The notes beneath the pieces are model-generated. The model was not told where the DNA came from. It ran no database searches and was given only the letters and a program-made list of their open reading frames with translations. The position numbers and the translations under genes were made by a program. Of a stretch of DNA of 32,100 nucleotides, positions 16,606 through 24,280 are shown in pieces. Source of the DNA: JAFLBB01 sp040007195. Its GTDB lineage: Bacteria > Acidobacteriota > Terriglobia > Bryobacterales > Bryobacteraceae. The stretch lies in NCBI GenBank assembly GCA_040007195.1, contig JBDTVQ010000028.1, positions 1 to 32,100 on the forward strand, written 5' to 3'. Positions within the stretch are counted from its first letter, which is position 1. Every line of letters starts with the position of its first letter.

Positions 16606-17745
16606 ATGTTTCCTTGCTTTATTCTCGGATCCACCTATGTGCGGGCGGAATACCTGAAAGACGCCGCAATGGCGACCGGCCAGCTCGTACCCGTGGCGAC
16701 TGAGAACGAGATTCCCGACGGCGTTCCGCTGGCGAAGTTGTTCCACGGCGCGCACGCCGAAATCGTCTTGCTTGATTTCGCCGAACCGGAGCGCGCTGCC
16801 GAGTGTGCCCGCGGCCTGCGCTCGAAGCAGCACGATCTGGCGATCATCGCCGTGGGCGGGCCTCCGATGACCGACGACGAAATGGGCGAGGCCGGGGTAA
16901 TTGCCTGCATCGATTTTCCTGTCGAGGAGCGTCAGATCCTGGACGCGATCGATAAGTCCGTTCACATCCTGCGGCCGTCGATTGAAGAGAAAATGATCCT
17001 TTTCCTGCCGTCGAAGGCGGGCAGCGGGTCGAGCACAGTCCTGCTCCATACGGCCACGGCACTAGCCACCCAACTCAAGAAACGAGTACTGGTGCTCGAA
17101 TCCGACATGCGCTCGGGCGTGTTGTCGGTGATGCTGAATACCGATGTGCACCACGGCTTGGCGCGGGCGCTCGAAAATGTTCGCGATCTCGACCTGCTCA
17201 CGATCAATCAGATCATTCAGCGCGCCGAAGGAGTCGACTGGCTGTTCGCCACGCCCGAAAACGAATCGCCCCTACCGGAATGGCTCGACTATTTCCTGCT
17301 TCTCGACAAGGTGCGGGGCTATTACGACTACATTCTGGCGGACCTGCCGGAGCTGGTGAACGCCGCCACAAAGGAGCTGGCACGGCGGGCGCGCATGGTG
17401 TGCATCGTAACGACCCCGGAGGTGCTGCCCCTGCGCCTGGCTAAACAACGCTGCACGGAAATGGAGCGCTGGGGCGTGGCCAAGGATCGAACCGTGGTAC
17501 TGGTGAACCGCTGGCATGCGGCCGACCTCTCGGCCGACGATCTCTCCGGACACCTGGGCCGGCCGATCGGCCAGGTATTTCCCAACGACTATAAGACGCT
17601 TCGCGCGGCCGTACTCAATGGCAAGCCCGCGCCGGTGGGATCGGAGTTCGCGCGGGCGGCCACGGCCTTCGCCGAACAGTTGTCGGGCGAGAAGGCGCCG
17701 GAGGTTCCCCGCCCCACGGGCCTGCGCAGTCTGCTCAAATTCTGA
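16606..17745 (+). CDS. CpaE/TadZ-like MinD-superfamily ATPase with altered P-loop
   Basis: The 379-residue protein has an N-terminal receiver-like domain (about 1-120, with IVLLDF and IIAVGG strands) and a ParA/MinD-type domain from about 128. The deviant Walker A region reads K137-A-G-S-G-S-S-T144: the first signature lysine is kept, but the P-loop lysine before S/T is serine. ESDMRSG and YYDYILADLPEL supply the A' and Walker B regions. CpaE/TadZ proteins localise Flp/Tad pilus machinery and often have atypical P-loops, so weak or no ATP hydrolysis is plausible. No other tad/cpa gene is visible. GATGAGG before the ATG is a good ribosome site. The next gene starts one base after this stop. 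Confidence 0.8.
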   Translation: MFPCFILGSTYVRAEYLKDAAMATGQLVPVATENEIPDGVPLAKLFHGAHAEIVLLDFAEPERAAECARGLRSKQHDLAIIAVGGPPMTDDEMGEAGVIACIDFPVEERQILDAIDKSVHILRPSIEEKMILFLPSKAGSGSSTVLLHTATALATQLKKRVLVLESDMRSGVLSVMLNTDVHHGLARALENVRDLDLLTINQIIQRAEGVDWLFATPENESPLPEWLDYFLLLDKVRGYYDYILADLPELVNAATKELARRARMVCIVTTPEVLPLRLAKQRCTEMERWGVAKDRTVVLVNRWHAADLSADDLSGHLGRPIGQVFPNDYKTLRAAVLNGKPAPVGSEFARAATAFAEQLSGEKAPEVPRPTGLRSLLKF

Positions 17746-17746
17746 T

Positions 17747-18139
17747 ATGGCCACATGCAGACTGCTTGAGTATGGCGACGCTCCCTCCGAAGTGCGCGCC
17801 GTCTATGACGACATCCTCGCCACCCGGCAAACGGACTACATCAATAACTTCTGGAAGGCGCTCGCGCACGACCCGCCGCTGTTGAAACGTACGTGGGAAA
17901 GCGTGAAGGCGGTGATGGCGCCCGGCGCGCTCGATCCGCTGGTGAAAGAGATGCTCTATGTGGCCATCAGCGCCACGAACCAGTGCGGCTATTGCATCGC
18001 CTCGCACACGGCGGGCGCGCGTAAGGCCGGAATGAGCGACGCAATGTTTGCCGAGGTGATGGCGGTGGTGGGAATGGCGAACGAGACGAATCGCCTGGCC
18101 AGTGGGTATCAGGTGGAGATCGACGAGCGCTTCCGCTAA
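17747..18139 (+). CDS. AhpD-like carboxymuconolactone decarboxylase-family protein
   Basis: A 130-residue all-helical protein with the redox motif C80-G-Y-C83-I-A-S-H87 typical of AhpD-type alkylhydroperoxidases, preceded by LVKEMLYVAISATNQ. The active cysteine pair with the downstream histidine argues for a peroxidase or thiol-oxidoreductase type, not a decarboxylase. The open frame extends upstream into the CpaE-like gene, but the ATG at 17747, one base after that stop, gives the expected N-terminus and length. The tight spacing indicates cotranscription with the CpaE-like gene, though a functional link is not obvious. Confidence 0.88.
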   Translation: MATCRLLEYGDAPSEVRAVYDDILATRQTDYINNFWKALAHDPPLLKRTWESVKAVMAPGALDPLVKEMLYVAISATNQCGYCIASHTAGARKAGMSDAMFAEVMAVVGMANETNRLASGYQVEIDERFR

Positions 18140-18148
18140 CGGCGGGGG

Positions 18149-18165
18149 GTGCCCGGCTCGGGCGC
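18149..18165. terminator. Hairpin between convergent genes
   Basis: A 7-base stem (GTGCCCG / CGGGCGC with one G-T pair) with a 3-base loop sits in the 40-base gap between two convergent genes. It could end transcription from both sides, but neither side has a T-run, so it is only a weak terminator call. Confidence 0.4.
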
Positions 18166-18179
18166 GAACGGCTGCACCG

Positions 18180-18665
18180 TTACTTCTTGAACAGATTGTC
18201 GAAGGCGGCGCGTGCGTCAGCGGGCGTGCGCGGCGCTTGCGACGTCGCGCCCTGCGAGGCGCTTGCTCCCGGTGAGGTTCCTTCGCGGGCCACGGTCACG
18301 CGCGAGCTGAATAACTCGCATTCGTTGCTGGTGTCCTTCGGGAATATTCGCACGGGCACTGGCTTCAAACACTGGAACCGCGTGGATGGCTCGAAATGGG
18401 CGCATTGCTTGCAGCAATGCAGGTCCGAACTGCATTTTGGACACGTGCCCTTAAAATCCAAACCCAACGGCAGGGTGGTGGCGCAATTCCAACATCGCGC
18501 GGCCGTAACCGACTGCACCAGGCGGGGGAGTCGAGGGCCGGTGACATCGATCGGGGGACGCGGACCTTGCGGTCGTGGACGATCGTCTCGTCCTCGAAAG
18601 CCTTGGTTTTGGTCCCGGTCGCTATCCATGTAGCCGTGGGACTTATACTTACGATCGCTGTCCAT
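18180..18665 (-). CDS. Small Cys-rich zinc-ribbon protein of unknown function
   Basis: A 161-residue protein I do not recognise by name. The first 50 residues are charged and low-complexity, with MDSDR repeated at 1-5 and 13-17. A zinc ribbon follows: C58-x2-C61-x13-C75-x2-C78. A second cysteine set is C84, C85, C88, H90, C99 and C116, in a CxxCxH...C...C layout that could hold a second zinc or an Fe-S cluster. The C-terminus is Ser/Ala/Pro-rich and ends DNLFKK. No signal peptide or membrane segment is seen, so it is probably cytosolic. AGGAG lies 13 bases before the ATG, a long spacing. It is convergent with the AhpD-like gene and downstream of glgP on the same strand, separated by a 320-base gap. 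Confidence 0.75.
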   Translation of the reverse strand: MDSDRKYKSHGYMDSDRDQNQGFRGRDDRPRPQGPRPPIDVTGPRLPRLVQSVTAARCWNCATTLPLGLDFKGTCPKCSSDLHCCKQCAHFEPSTRFQCLKPVPVRIFPKDTSNECELFSSRVTVAREGTSPGASASQGATSQAPRTPADARAAFDNLFKK

Positions 18666-18985
18666 GGAAGGTAAAATTCTCCTTCGAACTTATAACTGGA
18701 AACTGGCACGCCACGATTTCTACTGACGAGGGATGCGGGCTTTCAGTGGGCAGGGTTTGCAGAAACTGGCGCTTCCTCCGAATCACCGGTTTCTCTACTA
18801 CCTAATTACTTACCACGGTCTGCGGGCCGAGTCCAGTGAATTGTCAATGTTCTAAGTGGGGATCGGATCGGATGCCCGATAGCGGCAAGAGGGTCACTCC
18901 CGCCGCCAACTAAACCATCGGCTGTGACCTACCTTTATTGTAGACGAACCCAGTACTTTTTTGTTCCATGGGCTATCGCACTTGG
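18666..18985. other. 320-base non-coding gap
   Basis: I see no convincing gene here. On the minus strand, which would carry the promoter of the zinc-ribbon gene, TTGACA (18842-18847) is a perfect -35 hexamer, but no good -10 lies at 16-18 bases; the best AT-rich segment (TAAGTAAT) is further downstream. The glgP end has no clear hairpin plus T-run. A short direct repeat GGATCGGATCGGAT lies near 18860-18875. Confidence 0.5.
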
Positions 18986-21532
18986 TTAGCCCCACTTCAT
19001 GAGCGGATGGCACGGCCGCGTCAACGGGTCCTCGGAATGGTTCGGCATCAGCCGCACGGACATACCAAGGCGCCCTGTATGGCCCGGCAAAAACTCGCGC
19101 GTAAACACCGTCGCTCCGCCGGCTTCCCCATTTGGAGTGAGTTGCACCACTGTGGTCTCTTCGAGAAATCCCTCGACGCCGATGCGTCCGACCACGGCTT
19201 CCACGCGAACGTCGTCCGGCGTGAGTCCACCCAGGTCGATCACCGCGCGCACCGTGAGTGCATGGCCGTTGACCGCCGGGTTATCGAGCTTCGGCCCGAC
19301 CTCGACAATGCGCGTCCGGTCCCACAGCGATCGCACGCGATCCATCCACCGGGTGTGTTCCTGCACGGGGCGGAAGGCTTCGCGGCTTGCGCTCTGAAAT
19401 CCCTGGTGCGCGGGAAAGTAGAGCTCAGAGTCGTACTCGGCGATCATGCGCTGGCAGTTAAAGCGCGGCGTAATGTTCGCGATGCACTGCTTCACCCGGC
19501 GCATCCACTCCTCGGGCGCGCCGCGGTCGCGGTCGCGATAGTACATGGGAACGATTTCGTTCTCCAGCATCGAGTAGATCGCGCTGGGGTGAATATCGTC
19601 CTGGTCTTCGGAATATTCCTCGCGGTCGCCGATGGCCCAGCCGCCGGACACTTCGTACGCTTCGTCGTACCAGCCGTCGAGCACGCTTAGGTTCAGCACG
19701 CCATTCAAGGCGGCCTTCATGCCCGACGTTCCGCACGCCTCTTCGCCGCGCTTGGGCGTGTTCAGCCAGAGGTCGACGCCCTGCACCAGTTCGCGGCCCA
19801 CCTGGATCGAGTAATCCTCGACGAACACCAAGCGGCGCGAGATCTCCGGATCGCGCGACATCTGCCAGATCTCGCGGATGAAGTTCTTGCCCGGCATATC
19901 CTTCGGATGCGCCTTGCCGGCAAACACAAGCTGCACGGGCATGTCGGGATTGGTGAGAATCTTCTTCAACCGCGCCATGTCCTTGAACAGGAGAGTGGCG
20001 CGCTTGTAGGTGGCAAAGCGGCGCGAAAAGCCGATCGTGAACGTGTCCGGATCGAGCACTTCAGCCAAGCGGCGGATCTCCGCGGCCGAAGCCTTGCGGG
20101 CGATGGCGGCCTGCTGCACGCGTTCGCGCACGAACTGCACCATGCGCCGTTTGCGGCGGCGGCGCGTCTCCCACAGCTCGGCTTCGGGGATGTCCCAAAC
20201 CAGATCCCACACGCGGTTATCTTTGTAGCGATCGAGCCAATCCGGCTGCAGGTATTGGTCGTACAGCGCGGCTAGATCGCCGTTCAGCCACGTCGGCAGG
20301 TGGACGCCGTTGGTCACCGACGTAATCGGAACCTCCCAGGTGGGCAACTGCGGCCACATGTCCTGGAACATCTCTTGCGCCACCACGCGGTGCAGCCGGC
20401 TCACCGCGTTGCGCCATGCCGAACAGTGGAGGGCGCACACGGCCATGCTGAAGCGCTCGCTCTGGTCATTCGGATTGCGGCGGCCCAACGCGAGAATCTG
20501 TCCGAAAGACAGCCCGTTCTTTTCGCAATACTCGCTGAAGTAGTCGTAGAGCATGCCCGGCTCGAAGTAGTCGAAGCCGGCGGGCACGGCAGTGTGCGTG
20601 GTGAAGATGTTGTTCTGGCGCGCGGCATCGAGCGCTTCTTCGAAGGTCAGGCTCTTCTCGCCCATCAGCAGGCGAATGCGTTCCACGGCGAGAAATGCCG
20701 AGTGGCCTTCGTTCATGTGGAAGACCGTGGGCTCAAGGCCGAGCGCTTTCAGCGCTCGCATGCCGCCGATGCCCAACACGATCTCCTGGCGCATGCGGCT
20801 GTGAATGTCGCCGCCGTACAGTTGATCGGTGATGTCGCGGTATTCGTGGCCTTCGTTTTCGGGGATGTTGGTGTCGAGCAGGTACAACGTCACCCGGCCG
20901 ACGTTCATGTGCCAGACCTTCACATAGCAGGTACGCCCCGGCAGATCGACGCTCACCATCAGGTCGCGCCCGTCTTTGCCGCGTACGGGCAGCACGGGCA
21001 GCATGTAGAAATCGTTGATCGGATAGCGTTCCTGCTGCCAACCGTCCGGGTTCAACACCTGGCGCAGATAGCCCTTTTGGTACAACAGGCCGACGGCGAC
21101 AAGCGGCAGCTCAAGATCGCTCGCGGCTTTCAAATGATCGCCGGCAAGCAGTCCCAGTCCGCCCGAATACGTCGGCATGCAATCCACAAGGCCGAACTCC
21201 ATGCAGAAGTACGCGATCAGGCGTTCCTGGGAGGTGGCCGAAGGCCGGTCCATGTAGGCGTCGAATCGTTCGCAGGCGCGGCGGAAGAGCGCGATGTAGC
21301 GCGGGTCGGCGGCGGCCTTTTCAATGGCGGAAGCCGTAAGCTGGCTCAACATCAACACGGGATTGTGGCCGGAGGCGCGCCACAACTGCGGATCGAGCCT
21401 GCGGAAAACGGCGCGGATGTTGTGATCCCAGCTCCACAACAGGTTATAGGCGAGTTCCGTCATGCGGCTCAACGAAGGGGGAAGCGAGGGCCGCACGAGG
21501 AATTCGAGTTGGGGCTTGACTTGAAATCGCAT
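18986..21532 (-). CDS. glgP: Alpha-glucan phosphorylase (GlgP, DUF3417-containing type)
   Basis: Releases glucose-1-phosphate from glycogen or maltodextrin using PLP. The 848-residue length and the N-terminal LPPSLSRMTELAYNLLWSWDH block (DUF3417) identify the Thermotoga/actinobacterial-type phosphorylase, not the shorter E. coli GlgP/MalP type. YFCMEFGL, YSGGLGLLAGDHLKAASDL, FHMNEGHSAFLAVERIR, TNGVHLPTW and EEACGTSGMKAALNG are visible, the last with the PLP lysine K606. No other glycogen gene adjoins it. The 69-residue membrane protein gene lies upstream on the same strand with a 104-base gap. A palindrome at 21575-21592 lies in the presumed promoter region. The ATG at 21532 has only a distant GGGAG upstream. 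Confidence 0.95.
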   Translation of the reverse strand: MRFQVKPQLEFLVRPSLPPSLSRMTELAYNLLWSWDHNIRAVFRRLDPQLWRASGHNPVLMLSQLTASAIEKAAADPRYIALFRRACERFDAYMDRPSATSQERLIAYFCMEFGLVDCMPTYSGGLGLLAGDHLKAASDLELPLVAVGLLYQKGYLRQVLNPDGWQQERYPINDFYMLPVLPVRGKDGRDLMVSVDLPGRTCYVKVWHMNVGRVTLYLLDTNIPENEGHEYRDITDQLYGGDIHSRMRQEIVLGIGGMRALKALGLEPTVFHMNEGHSAFLAVERIRLLMGEKSLTFEEALDAARQNNIFTTHTAVPAGFDYFEPGMLYDYFSEYCEKNGLSFGQILALGRRNPNDQSERFSMAVCALHCSAWRNAVSRLHRVVAQEMFQDMWPQLPTWEVPITSVTNGVHLPTWLNGDLAALYDQYLQPDWLDRYKDNRVWDLVWDIPEAELWETRRRRKRRMVQFVRERVQQAAIARKASAAEIRRLAEVLDPDTFTIGFSRRFATYKRATLLFKDMARLKKILTNPDMPVQLVFAGKAHPKDMPGKNFIREIWQMSRDPEISRRLVFVEDYSIQVGRELVQGVDLWLNTPKRGEEACGTSGMKAALNGVLNLSVLDGWYDEAYEVSGGWAIGDREEYSEDQDDIHPSAIYSMLENEIVPMYYRDRDRGAPEEWMRRVKQCIANITPRFNCQRMIAEYDSELYFPAHQGFQSASREAFRPVQEHTRWMDRVRSLWDRTRIVEVGPKLDNPAVNGHALTVRAVIDLGGLTPDDVRVEAVVGRIGVEGFLEETTVVQLTPNGEAGGATVFTREFLPGHTGRLGMSVRLMPNHSEDPLTRPCHPLMKWG

Positions 21533-21574
21533 GGAAAGAAAAAAGTACTCCCTTGCCTTTGTTACCTACGGGGA

Positions 21575-21592
21575 CGGCGGTGGACACCGCCG
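21575..21592. promoter_or_regulatory. Perfect inverted repeat upstream of glgP
   Basis: CGGCGGTG and CACCGCCG form a perfect 8-base inverted repeat around a 2-base centre, 43 bases before the glgP start. The tight centre favours a dimeric DNA-binding site over an RNA hairpin. A second short repeat, ATCGC/GCGAT, is at 21613-21624. No regulator is assigned. Confidence 0.35.
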
Positions 21593-21636
21593 GAACGTTT
21601 TAAGGGTACCAGAATCGCACGCGATCAGAGGCCGGT

Positions 21637-21846
21637 CTAGTTTCGCCGCGGCTCGCGCCGCAACACGCGAAGAGCGAGCGCAATGCCGCAGCCCAGCAGT
21701 AGCGCGGCTGGAAACAGGACCTGCAGCTCCGGAATGCCGATGAGCAGGATCGCCATGCTGCCGGCGCCGAAGATCGCACCCGCGGCGCCTGCCGCCACAG
21801 GTATCTTCGCGATATTGATTCCGTCGCTCAAAACACCGTGTTTCAT
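21637..21846 (-). CDS. Small two-helix membrane protein
   Basis: A 69-residue protein from ATG 21846, with AGAGAAAG a few bases upstream. It has two hydrophobic segments: about 15-37 (AKIPVAAGAAGAIFGAGSMAILL, shown in part by AAGAIFGAGSMAILLIG) and about 41-61 (LQVLFPAALLLGCGIALAL), ending in the basic tail RVLRREPRRN. This predicts an inner-membrane hairpin with a cytosolic basic tail. The longer open frame to 22185 has a GC-rich low-complexity extension without features and is not used. I do not recognise a family. It may be transcribed with glgP, 104 bases downstream. Confidence 0.6.
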   Translation of the reverse strand: MKHGVLSDGINIAKIPVAAGAAGAIFGAGSMAILLIGIPELQVLFPAALLLGCGIALALRVLRREPRRN

Positions 21847-21914
21847 GGCTTTCTCTGGCCTAACGCTAGCACAGTCCTTCGCCGGAAGGAACCGGGCCCG
21901 GTGACCGTGTCGCG

Positions 21915-22014
21915 GCCGGCGAACCTGCTGCGGCCCGCCGACGTTTCGAGACCGGCCGAACCTGCCGCGGCCCACCGAACCCGGCCCGCCGCCCGCCGAA
22001 CCGGCTCGCCGAAG
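21915..22014. repeat. Degenerate GC-rich tandem repeats
   Basis: About three imperfect copies of a roughly 30-40-base unit based on GGCCG(GC)GAACCTGC-GCGGCCC-CCGA begin near 21915, 21954 and 21983. They fill the gap between the divergent 69-residue membrane protein gene and the HExxH gene. They may be a repetitive extragenic element, or slippage in GC-rich DNA. Confidence 0.45.
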
Positions 22015-22046
22015 CCACTTGGGCGGAGCGTGGTCCATAATGAATC

Positions 22047-22667
22047 GTGGCGGCGGCGATCCGGTTATCGGTTGCACTTTGCCTGGCTTCGATCGGCATG
22101 GCGGCCGAGGGGGCGAAGCCTCGCGTCGAAACCCCGCCGGTGACGGTCTTCTTCCAGTTCGAATCGCCCGCCAATCCACGTACATTCCAATTCATGCGTG
22201 CGGAGATCGATCGCCTGTTCGCCTCCGTACCGCTGCGCTTCGACTGGCTGCGCATTGAGGAAGCCCCGGAAGCGGGCGTGGTGGGCGAAGCGATCGTGGT
22301 GCGCTTTCGCGGCAATTGTTCGCTCACGGGAGTTCCGCCGCTGGCCGACGAGCGAGGCCCGTTCGCCTGGGCCGCTGTCACCGATGGCGTCGTACAGCCA
22401 TTTGCCGACGTCAACTGCGATCGCGTGCGCGTTGCCGTGCACGACGGCATGTGGGGCGGCGAGCGCGGGCAGGCCGACCGCTACCTCGGCATCGGACTGG
22501 CGCGCGTGGTCGCGCACGAGATCTACCATATGTACTACCGCTCGCGGCGTCACGAAAGCGCGGGCGTCCTGCGGCACTCGCTCACGCCGATGGATCTCGT
22601 TTCCGAGAAGGCTGAGCTTCACCCGGAGGACCGGTCCAGCACGCGCAAAGCGGCCCGCCGCGAGTGA
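22047..22667 (+). CDS. Secreted HExxH putative metallopeptidase
   Basis: A 206-residue protein starting at GTG 22047, the first possible start after an in-frame stop at 22041. The N-terminus (MAAAIRLSVALCLASIGMAA) is a signal peptide. The segment VVAHEIYHMYYRSRRHESAGVLR contains the zinc-protease motif H157-E-I-Y-H161 with H169 as a possible third ligand, followed by a hydrophobic/basic stretch typical of small secreted acidobacterial proteins with a HExYH...HxSAG pattern. C91 and C124 could form a disulfide. The rest shows no known domain. Proteolysis is inferred from the motif alone. The ankyrin-dioxygenase gene follows 53 bases later, after a tandem repeat. Confidence 0.75.
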   Translation: MAAAIRLSVALCLASIGMAAEGAKPRVETPPVTVFFQFESPANPRTFQFMRAEIDRLFASVPLRFDWLRIEEAPEAGVVGEAIVVRFRGNCSLTGVPPLADERGPFAWAAVTDGVVQPFADVNCDRVRVAVHDGMWGGERGQADRYLGIGLARVVAHEIYHMYYRSRRHESAGVLRHSLTPMDLVSEKAELHPEDRSSTRKAARRE

Positions 22668-22674
22668 CCTCATT

Positions 22675-22706
22675 CCGCCTGCCGGACGATCCGCCTGCCG
22701 GATGAT
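22675..22706. repeat. Two 16-base tandem repeats
   Basis: CCGCCTGCCGGAYGAT occurs twice in immediate succession (22675-22690 and 22691-22706), differing at one base, 14 bases before the ATG of the ankyrin-dioxygenase gene. It may be a recent duplication or a paired binding site. Confidence 0.6.
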
Positions 22707-22720
22707 ACGATCAAAAACTC

Positions 22721-23899
22721 ATGGCTGGCAGCAATCGACAGGACGAAGCTCAGCTCTGCGCGGCCGCGGCCCAAAACAGCGCCGCCGTCATGCAATCTCT
22801 GCTAAAAGCGGGAACCGACCCCAACTCGCTCGACCAGGCTGGACGGCCGGCTTTGCAGATTGCCGTCGGCGGCGGCCATGCCGAAGCAGCGGCCTGCCTG
22901 CTTGCCTACGGAGCCAGACCGGACCCTACCGGCAGCGATGGCGTCAGCCTGTTTGCACCAGAACGGACACCGGTTCACACGCTGCATGCCATCCGCCAGC
23001 ACTACCAGCGATTCCAAACCTATGACGAGGCCCGGCGGTCCGTCCACCCGCCGAAGCTCCAGTCTCTCGCCGCCGAACTGACCTCGCGCGGCATTCTGCA
23101 CTTGCCCGGATTCGTCGGCCCACAGGCGCTACAACGGATGCAGGGCGACCTCGGCGCATTCGTCCGGGAAATTGACGGGATGGTCGCCCGGGGAGAAGGC
23201 ATCAAGCGCCACTACGACGAAGAACTGCATTGGTGCCCCAAAGACAACGCCTACATCAGCAATAATGCCTTCAAATACTCCCGCGACCTCGTCGATTTCT
23301 GTTTCAATGCCGAGTTGCTGGCCATTGTCGATCTTTTCCTCGGCAAGCCATCGTTCATCTCGCGTGGCGTCGCTACGCGCTACCCGCCGGCCGACAGTAC
23401 CAACAAGCGCGCGTTCTCCTGGCATCACGACATGGAAGAAAGGCGCCTCAAGGCCCTCGTGCTTCTGACCGATGTGGGCGAGGCGGACCAGCACATGAGC
23501 TACGTGGCGGGTTCGCACACCCTCTATCATCCGTACGAGATGTTTCTGGAGAACTCCTGCACCCACGACTACTGCCAGGAGCGCCTGGGACACGTGGAAG
23601 TCGTCCACGCCATCGGCCGCGCAGGGGACGTATTTCTATTCGACTCCAACGGGGCGCACCGGGGTATCCGGCGTCCCAATGCGGCCGTGCGGGACGCGTT
23701 TTTCGTCGAGTTTGCCACCAGCATTTCCCAGGTTTGGGGCGGCGACCTCGACGGGCCGTACATCGAAAGCCTCGCCGCCGCGGCAGGGGTCAACCCCTTT
23801 GATCGCATGCTGGCGGCCCGGAAGAAATGGACGCCCCCCATCGTCCGATCGGTGTCGGGTTGGGCGGAGACTCTTCCCCAACTCCATACGTGGCTCTGA
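22721..23899 (+). CDS. Ankyrin repeat - phytanoyl-CoA dioxygenase (PhyH) fusion
   Basis: A 392-residue, apparently cytosolic protein. Residues about 8-75 carry ankyrin-type repeats (AAVMQSLLKAGTDPNSLDQAG; GRPALQIAVGGGHAEAAACLLAYGARPD). From about 115 a PhyH-type Fe(II)/2-oxoglutarate dioxygenase begins at LAAELTSRGILHLPGFVG. Iron ligands are H235 and D237 (WHHDMEE) and distal H313 (FDSNGAHRG), with R318 or R324 to hold 2-oxoglutarate. The family hydroxylates lipids, amino acids and natural products; ankyrin repeats usually bind proteins, so the fusion suggests a tethered or protein-level substrate. The ATG at 22721 follows a 16-base tandem repeat and has no strong ribosome site. No biosynthetic cluster is nearby. 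The substrate is unknown. Confidence 0.85.
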   Translation: MAGSNRQDEAQLCAAAAQNSAAVMQSLLKAGTDPNSLDQAGRPALQIAVGGGHAEAAACLLAYGARPDPTGSDGVSLFAPERTPVHTLHAIRQHYQRFQTYDEARRSVHPPKLQSLAAELTSRGILHLPGFVGPQALQRMQGDLGAFVREIDGMVARGEGIKRHYDEELHWCPKDNAYISNNAFKYSRDLVDFCFNAELLAIVDLFLGKPSFISRGVATRYPPADSTNKRAFSWHHDMEERRLKALVLLTDVGEADQHMSYVAGSHTLYHPYEMFLENSCTHDYCQERLGHVEVVHAIGRAGDVFLFDSNGAHRGIRRPNAAVRDAFFVEFATSISQVWGGDLDGPYIESLAAAAGVNPFDRMLAARKKWTPPIVRSVSGWAETLPQLHTWL

Positions 23900-23993
23900 C
23901 GGCCGCGCCCGCCTACTTTCCCCGCCCGGCGCCGGCCCTGCCTCGCCGCCGGCCCGGAGCCACCCGCAGCCCTGATAGAAATTTCTGATCGCC

Positions 23994-24014
23994 CCAATCC
24001 ATTTCTTGGATTGG
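23994..24014. promoter_or_regulatory. Inverted repeat overlapping -35, candidate operator
   Basis: CCAATCCA and TGGATTGG form a perfect 8-base inverted repeat around TTTCT. The right arm overlaps the candidate -35 hexamer at 24011-24016, a position where a bound dimer would block RNA polymerase. It could equally end the dioxygenase transcript, but no T-run follows. Confidence 0.4.
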
Positions 24015-24039
24015 ACCATCCCCCATCGCGTGATAGCAT
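24011..24039 (+). promoter_or_regulatory. Candidate sigma-70 promoter of TonB receptor gene
   Basis: TTGGAC (24011-24016) and TAGCAT (24034-24039) are separated by 17 bases, followed by an AT-rich stretch (TTTTTAG). Four of six bases match in each box. It is the best promoter-like pair in this gap; the call is by eye. Confidence 0.4.
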
Positions 24040-24195
24040 TTTTAGCGACAGGGGAAAGGGAATTGCCGCCCCCCTCGTTGGTACCGGGCGGCGTTGTGGG
24101 TTAACTTGCTGACCCGTTTCTGATCTCCTCCAGTCCCGAGGCGCACGCCTCTCCCGTAGCATCCCAGTCCCGTTCCGGACTGTCAGTCCCCATCC

Positions 24196-24209
24196 CCGCC
24201 GAGTGGCGG
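24196..24209 (+). ncRNA. Small leader hairpin
   Basis: CCGCC-GAGT-GGCGG, a perfect 5-base stem with a 4-base loop, in the presumed leader of the TonB receptor mRNA. It is too short to name as a known RNA element. Confidence 0.25.
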
Positions 24210-24231
24210 ATCACTCCCCAGTTGGGCTTTC

Positions 24232-24280
24232 GAAGAACACGCGCATAACGGAGCCGCGGCGCGGCGGCAAAGTGTTCTTC
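24232..24280 (+). ncRNA. Leader stem-loop upstream of TonB receptor
   Basis: GAAGAACAC (24232-24240) and GTGTTCTTC (24272-24280) are a perfect 9-base inverted repeat around a 31-base GC-rich loop that can itself fold (GCCGC/GCGGC). It lies about 75 bases before the start codon. A regulatory leader RNA is possible; no known riboswitch class is recognised. Confidence 0.4.

Noticed and set aside
18680..18715. Sigma-54-like TGGC...TTTC element before the zinc-ribbon gene (minus strand)
   Set aside because: The essential GC of the -12 box is TC, and the -24 block departs from consensus.
20300..21640. 446-codon open frame antisense to glgP
   Set aside because: His/Gln/Val/Arg-rich shadow frame of high-GC coding DNA; glgP is unambiguous on the other strand.
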